The position numbers were made by a program, and so were the translations under genes. A stretch of DNA of 56,228 nucleotides from Bryobacteraceae bacterium (GTDB lineage: Bacteria > Acidobacteriota > Terriglobia > Bryobacterales > Bryobacteraceae). Where the stretch lies: the NCBI GenBank assembly GCA_030041985.1, contig JASIAM010000287.1, forward strand, positions 1 through 56,228, in the 5' to 3' direction. Of this stretch, positions 53,201 through 56,228 are shown piece by piece (within the stretch, counting starts at the first letter, position 1; each line of letters starts with the position of its first letter). Below the pieces are notes generated by a model. It was not told the origin of the DNA. It was given only the letters and a program-made list of their open reading frames with translations, and did not search any database.

Positions 53201-53514
53201 ACCCCGCGTGCCCCCTGTTCCTGATCAGCCTCAAAGCCGGAGGCCTGGGCCTCAATCTCACCGCCGCCGAATATGTCTTTCTGCTCGACCCCTGGTGGAA
53301 CCCCGCCGTAGAAGCCCAGGCCGTAGACCGCGCCCACCGCATCGGCCAGACACACCAGGTGTTCGCTTACCGTCTGATCGCGCGGGACACCGTGGAAGAA
53401 AAGGTGCTCGAGCTGCAAAGCACCAAGCGCGATCTGGCGGCAGCCATCATCAGCGAAGACAACAGCCCGCTGCGCAACCTGCGGCGCGAAGATCTGGAAC
53501 TACTGCTTTCGTAG
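50224..53514 (+). CDS. SNF2-family helicase with N-terminal SWIM zinc finger
   Basis: DNA-dependent ATPase of 1096 residues. The SWIM finger is CxC at 65-67 and CxH at 76-78 (CECPYFGANGPCKHLW). A long middle part of unknown fold leads to motif I DDMGVGKTAQVLAL (about 655), motif II VLDEAQAIKN (about 760) and motif III ALSGTPVENHLGELWSLF. The second RecA lobe holds LVFSQFTSLLAIV, AGGLGLNLTAAEYVF and DRAHRIGQTHQVFAYR. All motifs are complete. Bacterial homologues are often linked to chromatin or repair functions and in some cases to defence; no partner is near, and the next gene downstream is broken. Confidence 0.94.
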   Translation: MRVSDLFASEFDSRSRSRGAAYYRSGAVVIHEGGDNAVNAEVHGESGRYDVEIGLDDVDGFGMWCECPYFGANGPCKHLWATLLAAEARGYLRKVLPAMLPPSGYDLFGDPINPAAPALQLVKRDVPPPPKPPVWLKQLHELAGQSTRSAAHWPSARQLLYVIDVPSSMHGAALVIKLLAREPKKAGGWKKPAPPRLDRNALHSLPDPADRHIVGMLSSATGQHDWMSSSWYEGLPANYRLLHPLSGTLMPLIAGSGRAMLQMDIIGHELLPLAWDPAGPWHFHLGLNRQADGNWAITGTLRREGEEMDISAPVLVTEGGLVFTRDRVAPLAEDTRFALIAYLRHAGPITARDHEARQLLGAALEHVGEHLDVPEELRYEELHVAAKPCLTIRSPQRGSWNPERLRAALSFDYQGRRVPESAPSRGIYDTEAGTFLVRDFAAENAARQLLTDLGVSALPARQYEETDPAWDLPAKKLPAVVVACVAAGWHIDADGKVFRRPGAMRVEVASGIDWFDLNGEVDYGETTAKLPDLLAAVRRGENMVRLGDGTYGLLPEEWLSRFGAVAGLGQATDGALRFRRNQAGLLDALLAAQPEASCDQTFTRLRDQLRAFRGIRAAAQPAGFSGQLREYQREGVGWMHFLRTFGFGGCLADDMGVGKTAQVLALLEHRRALRLAGAETNGAGDPAPSAPSLVVVPRSLVFNWKQEAARFAPQLRVLEHTGGGRSLNGFSGYDVVLTTYGTLRRDAVEFKDLEFDYIVLDEAQAIKNADTESAKAVRLLRGRNRLALSGTPVENHLGELWSLFEFLNPGMLGAASVFKLAGSAARNPSEETRHLLASALRPFILRRTKEQVARELPVKSEQTIYCELEGPQRKLYNELRAHYRNSLLHRVEEKGMANSQMQVLEALLRLRQAACHPGLLDSKRVKESSAKLDVLIAQLEEVIEEGHKALVFSQFTSLLAIVRQRLNDAGVTYEYLDGATRDRQQSVDRFQNDPACPLFLISLKAGGLGLNLTAAEYVFLLDPWWNPAVEAQAVDRAHRIGQTHQVFAYRLIARDTVEEKVLELQSTKRDLAAAIISEDNSPLRNLRREDLELLLS

Positions 53515-53527
53515 TCCCCGCCACGCC

Positions 53528-53732
53528 TCAGCGCGAATATTTCGGATGTTTCCGCAGCGCCTTGTGGATCGCCTTCCAGCGCCGCTTCTCCATACTTCTT
53601 GCGTGCAAGTCTTGCTCGCTGACGTGATGCCGCAGTTCCCTCTCCAGCTTCTGATAGCTCTCCCAGCGCGCGTGGTCGATCGCGCCGCTCGCCCGCGCCT
53701 TTAGCGAACAGTCATAGGCGGCCGTTTCCCCT
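53528..53732 (-). pseudogene. rsgA: C-terminal remnant of rsgA (ribosome small-subunit GTPase)
   Basis: The minus strand reads SGAIDHARWESYQKLEREL, then about 25 residues later MEKRRWKAIHKALRKHPKYS and TGA at 53528. The spacing and the WESYQKL-REL and RRWKAIHKA-RKH patterns match the end of RsgA. Upstream the frame meets TAA at 53733, and no GTPase or zinc part is present. It lies directly beside a heptamer array (53761-53790). No start codon is in the fragment, so I call it a decayed remnant. Confidence 0.65.
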
Positions 53733-53760
53733 TATGGCACGCGACCGCCTTGCTTCAAAG

Positions 53761-53790
53761 CTGAGAGCTGAGAACTGAGAACTGACAACT
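53761..53790. repeat. A/G-rich heptamer array beside the rsgA remnant
   Basis: Units CTGAGAG, CTGAGAA, CTGAGAA and CTGACAA repeat with a period of exactly 7, the A-rich version of the CTRRGRR heptamer seen elsewhere in the window. It lies 28 bases beyond the point where the rsgA remnant breaks off and about 100 bases before the ribosome site of the next gene. The rest of the 391-base space from 53515 to 53905 shows nothing else. Confidence 0.7.
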
Positions 53791-53905
53791 AAAAACCTCC
53801 CGACCTGCCCTTGCGCCCGCTGCGCCCCTTTGACTTCGACCATCCGCAAACTATAAAATCCTACCGAGCGATCGGGTGTCCGTCACTCACAACGGAGGGG
53901 ATCGC

Positions 53906-55261
53906 ATGAAGAACGTTTGTGCGTTTTTGTGTGGTTTGGGAGTGTTCGCGGCATGGCCGTGCACCACGTCCGCCGCGGAGTTGACCGGCAAAACGGTGAC
54001 GTTTGCCAAAGATGTTGCGCCGATTTTTCAGGAAAAGTGCCAGGATTGCCATCGCAAGGGATCGATGGCACCCATGTCCCTGGTGACCTACGAAGAGACA
54101 CGCCCCTGGGCGAAGGCCATCAAACAGCGCGTGATGACGCGCAGCATGCCGCCCTGGCATCTTGATAAGACAGTCGGCATTCAGAAGTTTCAGAACGACA
54201 TCTCGCTGAGCGACGAACAGATCGCAATTATCGCGCGGTGGGTGGATGAGGGCGCTCCTCAGGGTGACCCTAAGGACATGCCACCGCCCAAGCAGTGGCC
54301 GGATTATAGCGGCTGGCAGCTCGCCAAGCAGTTCGGGCAGCCGGATCTGGTCATCAAGTCGGAACCGTATACCATGCCGGCTCACGGGCAGGATGTGTGG
54401 TTCAAGCCCATCACTCCCATCCCACTCACGGAGGCGCGCTGGGTACGCGCGGTGGAGATCCGGCCCGCAAGCCCGGCCGGACGCCGCATTACGCATCACG
54501 TGCTGGCTCGCCTTCTGCAAACGGAGCCGGACGCACCGGCAGATGATCTGAGCTCGGGAGGCGGCGATGCGGGGCTTCTGATGGAGTGGGCCATCGGCAA
54601 GAACTACGATATCTATCGCCCCAATACCGGCAAGCTGCTCTTGCCCGGCTCGCGCATCTGGTGGGAGATGCACTACCATGCCGTGGGCGAAGAGATTCGT
54701 GACCACGCCGAACTCGGCATATATTTCTATCCCAAGGGCCAGGAGCCGAAATATCGCACGCATCTGACTCTGTTTGCTGCCACCCCCAACACAAACGGTC
54801 CGCTCGACATCCGGCCGAATTCCATTTCGGAGACGGAAGGTTTCCACGTGCTGAAGCAGGCCGCGCGGCTCGAAAATTTCCAGCCCCACATGCATCTGCG
54901 GGGGAAGGCCATGGAAATGGAAGCCATTCTACCCGATGGCACGCGCGAAATCCTGAGCTATGTCGACCACTTTAATTTCAACTGGATGATCAACTACATT
55001 TATGCGGACGATGCTGCGCCAGTGCTGCCGAAAGGGACCATTATTCATGTGCGCGCCTGGCATGACAATACAGCCGCCAACCCCAACAACCCTGATCCCG
55101 ACCAGTGGGTCGGATGGGGAGACCGCACGATCGACGAAATGGCCCACGCGTGGGTGAATGTCACCTATTTGAGTGACGAGGATTACCAGGCTTGGGTCGC
55201 TAAGCATAAGCAGACGCAGCAAGCCAGTGCAGCCGGACCCAACCCCACCGCGCGGAATTAA
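53906..55261 (+). CDS. exported protein: cytochrome c-like N-terminus fused to copper type II monooxygenase-like domain
   Basis: Protein of 451 residues, ATG at 53906 with CGGAGGGG upstream, signal peptide to about TTSA. A haem-type motif CQDCH lies in FQEKCQDCHRKGSMAPM, with a later Met-rich loop (RVMTRSMPPWHLDK). The larger part carries His pairs and an HMHLRG-Met block (FQPHMHLRGKAMEMEA), RRITHHVLARLL and WEMHYHAVGEE, which resemble the copper-binding sites of the ascorbate-dependent monooxygenase (PHM/DBH) fold. An oxidative extracytoplasmic function is inferred. Followed after 6 bases by a secreted partner. Confidence 0.75.
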   Translation: MKNVCAFLCGLGVFAAWPCTTSAAELTGKTVTFAKDVAPIFQEKCQDCHRKGSMAPMSLVTYEETRPWAKAIKQRVMTRSMPPWHLDKTVGIQKFQNDISLSDEQIAIIARWVDEGAPQGDPKDMPPPKQWPDYSGWQLAKQFGQPDLVIKSEPYTMPAHGQDVWFKPITPIPLTEARWVRAVEIRPASPAGRRITHHVLARLLQTEPDAPADDLSSGGGDAGLLMEWAIGKNYDIYRPNTGKLLLPGSRIWWEMHYHAVGEEIRDHAELGIYFYPKGQEPKYRTHLTLFAATPNTNGPLDIRPNSISETEGFHVLKQAARLENFQPHMHLRGKAMEMEAILPDGTREILSYVDHFNFNWMINYIYADDAAPVLPKGTIIHVRAWHDNTAANPNNPDPDQWVGWGDRTIDEMAHAWVNVTYLSDEDYQAWVAKHKQTQQASAAGPNPTARN

Positions 55262-55267
55262 GCTACG

Positions 55268-56122
55268 ATGGCTCGCCGCTTTTGGTTATGCGCGATTCTG
55301 AGTCTGGCCGCCGCGATCGGGCTGGTAGTCCGCGCGGACCAATTGCCGCTCGAGCCACCGCATAACTCCGGCCAGAGCATCACCGGGGCGTACGAGGGAT
55401 GGTTCAAGAATCCGGATGGCAGCTTCAGCCTGCTGGTGGGATATTACAACCGCAATCAGAGGCAGGATCTCGATGTCCCCATCGGGCCAAATAACCGCAT
55501 CGATCCCGGCGGGCCGGATCGCGGCCAGCCCACGCATTTCCTGCCCGGCCGGCAATGGGGCATGTTCACCATCACGGTGCCTAAAGATTTCGGCGGCCAG
55601 AAGCTTACCTGGACTATCGAAGCCAATGGCTCTCCGACAACCGTTCCCCTGAGCCTGAAGCCATTGTGGGAGCTTTCGCCGTTCGCCGATGCGACCGGAA
55701 ACGCGCCCCCGTTTATCGGCTTCTCGGAGAAAGGGCCGTTTTCACAAGGGCCGCGGCCGATCACAACGACACTCAAGACTACCCTCACCCATTCCCTGTC
55801 ATTGACCGTCTGGGTGGCCGATGATGCCAAACAGCCGCCCATCGCGCCGCGAACCAAGTTGCCGCCAGTGTCCGTGACCTGGAGTAAGTTTCGCGGCCCT
55901 GGGACAGTCACGTTCTCCAAGGAGCGGCCTGCCGTGGAAAACGCCGAATTCGAAGCCCCGCCCAATACTGCCTTCCGCGGCAAGGCTACCACCGGCGCAA
56001 CCTTCAGCCAACCGGGGGATTATGTGCTGCAAGTGGTGGCGAATGACTCGACCGGTCCGGGAGGCGGCGGATTCCAGTGCTGCTGGACCAACGCACAGGT
56101 GAGCGTAACGGTCCAGCAGTGA
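55268..56122 (+). CDS. hypothetical secreted protein, partner of the cytochrome c/copper protein
   Basis: Protein of 284 residues with signal peptide (cleavage near VVRA). It opens with SITGAYEGWFKNPDGSFSLL, a beta-rich domain, and ends in an Ig-like strand pattern (FSQPGDYVLQVVANDSTG) with a Cys pair (FQCCWTNAQVSV). I recognise this as a pattern common beside cytochrome c genes in Acidobacteriota, but it has no assigned function. The six-base gap to the preceding gene suggests one transcript. The last 106 bases of the window after it hold no visible feature. Confidence 0.7.
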   Translation: MARRFWLCAILSLAAAIGLVVRADQLPLEPPHNSGQSITGAYEGWFKNPDGSFSLLVGYYNRNQRQDLDVPIGPNNRIDPGGPDRGQPTHFLPGRQWGMFTITVPKDFGGQKLTWTIEANGSPTTVPLSLKPLWELSPFADATGNAPPFIGFSEKGPFSQGPRPITTTLKTTLTHSLSLTVWVADDAKQPPIAPRTKLPPVSVTWSKFRGPGTVTFSKERPAVENAEFEAPPNTAFRGKATTGATFSQPGDYVLQVVANDSTGPGGGGFQCCWTNAQVSVTVQQ

Positions 56123-56228
56123 GCCGGTGGCAGGGCGGCACCGCTCAACTTTCCATTCGGCACCCGGGATGTATGTTCCGGGCTACGGTCCAGGCACTGT
56201 TTACGATCGAGGTGGAGCAATTCGCAAC

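Noticed and set aside
1-56228. CRISPR array or transposable element
   Set aside because: No regularly spaced direct repeats of 25-40 bases and no transposase motif on either strand; the only repeats are short heptamer and decamer arrays.

Overview
The window (about 56 kb, GC-rich, densely coding) reads as a chromosomal segment of an Acidobacteriota member, most likely of the Solibacter/Bryobacterales group. This is inferred from content, not from a search. The pointers are several PQQ and cytochrome c enzymes, Tat-exported enzymes, a PEP-CTERM protein beside a very large Ig/DUF11/dockerin-type surface protein, UPF0182, DUF1844, coiled-coil small proteins typical of that group, and G-rich heptamer repeats between genes. 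I see no rRNA, tRNA, CRISPR array, transposase or integrase.

Layout. 1-3329 (-): HlyD / ATPase / ABC-2 permease efflux operon, the permease running off the left edge. 3550-4722 (-): exported glucose/sorbosone-type dehydrogenase. 4898-6819 (+): aguB-aguA, agmatine to putrescine. 6797-13578 (-): a tight six-gene operon with aldehyde dehydrogenase, beta-hydroxyacid dehydrogenase, E1 alpha, E1 beta, an M24 peptidase-fold protein with an altered metal site, and E2. 13720-16608 (+): MFS transporter and a quinoprotein. 16718-20068 (+): DUF2383 protein, DUF1844 protein, MBL hydrolase, ribF and a TerC/YjbE membrane protein. 20121-23479 (-): small hypothetical proteins and an RRM protein. 23848-28551 (+): PfkB kinase, GT-C-like membrane protein, a dapF homologue with a Cys-to-Ser change at the second catalytic position, and a nucleotide-sugar dehydrogenase. 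28824-32008 (-): ftsK and uppP. 32110-33384 (+): thioredoxin-fold protein and a membrane protein. 33399-36939: cytochrome c and Tat-type TPP enzyme (-), Tat-type haloacetate-dehalogenase-like hydrolase (+). 36956-42615 (-): PEP-CTERM protein and a 1659-residue surface protein. 42910-44960 (+): three tandem phage tail-collar (MdpB-like) proteins and a GNAT acetyltransferase. 44971-49140: DUF4062-like protein (-), UPF0182, DinB and a coiled-coil protein (+). 49188-50162 (-): FolD-superfamily dehydrogenase lacking the cyclohydrolase lysine. 50224-53514 (+): SWIM-SNF2 helicase. 53528-53732 (-): an rsgA remnant. 53906-56122 (+): cytochrome c/copper-monooxygenase-like protein and a secreted partner.

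The most interesting region is 36956-45489. Three collar-domain proteins without signal peptides and a translationally linked GNAT enzyme face, across a shared 294-base intergenic region, a giant secreted P-domain/DUF11/dockerin-type protein. A lone DUF4062 gene converges on them. No other phage structural gene is present, so this looks like a domesticated tail-tip and surface-protein module rather than a prophage. Other notable points are catalytic-residue losses in three enzyme families (DapF, M24, FolD) and a dispersed heptamer repeat (consensus CTRRGRR) that supplies the stop codons of two genes and lies beside a truncated gene.
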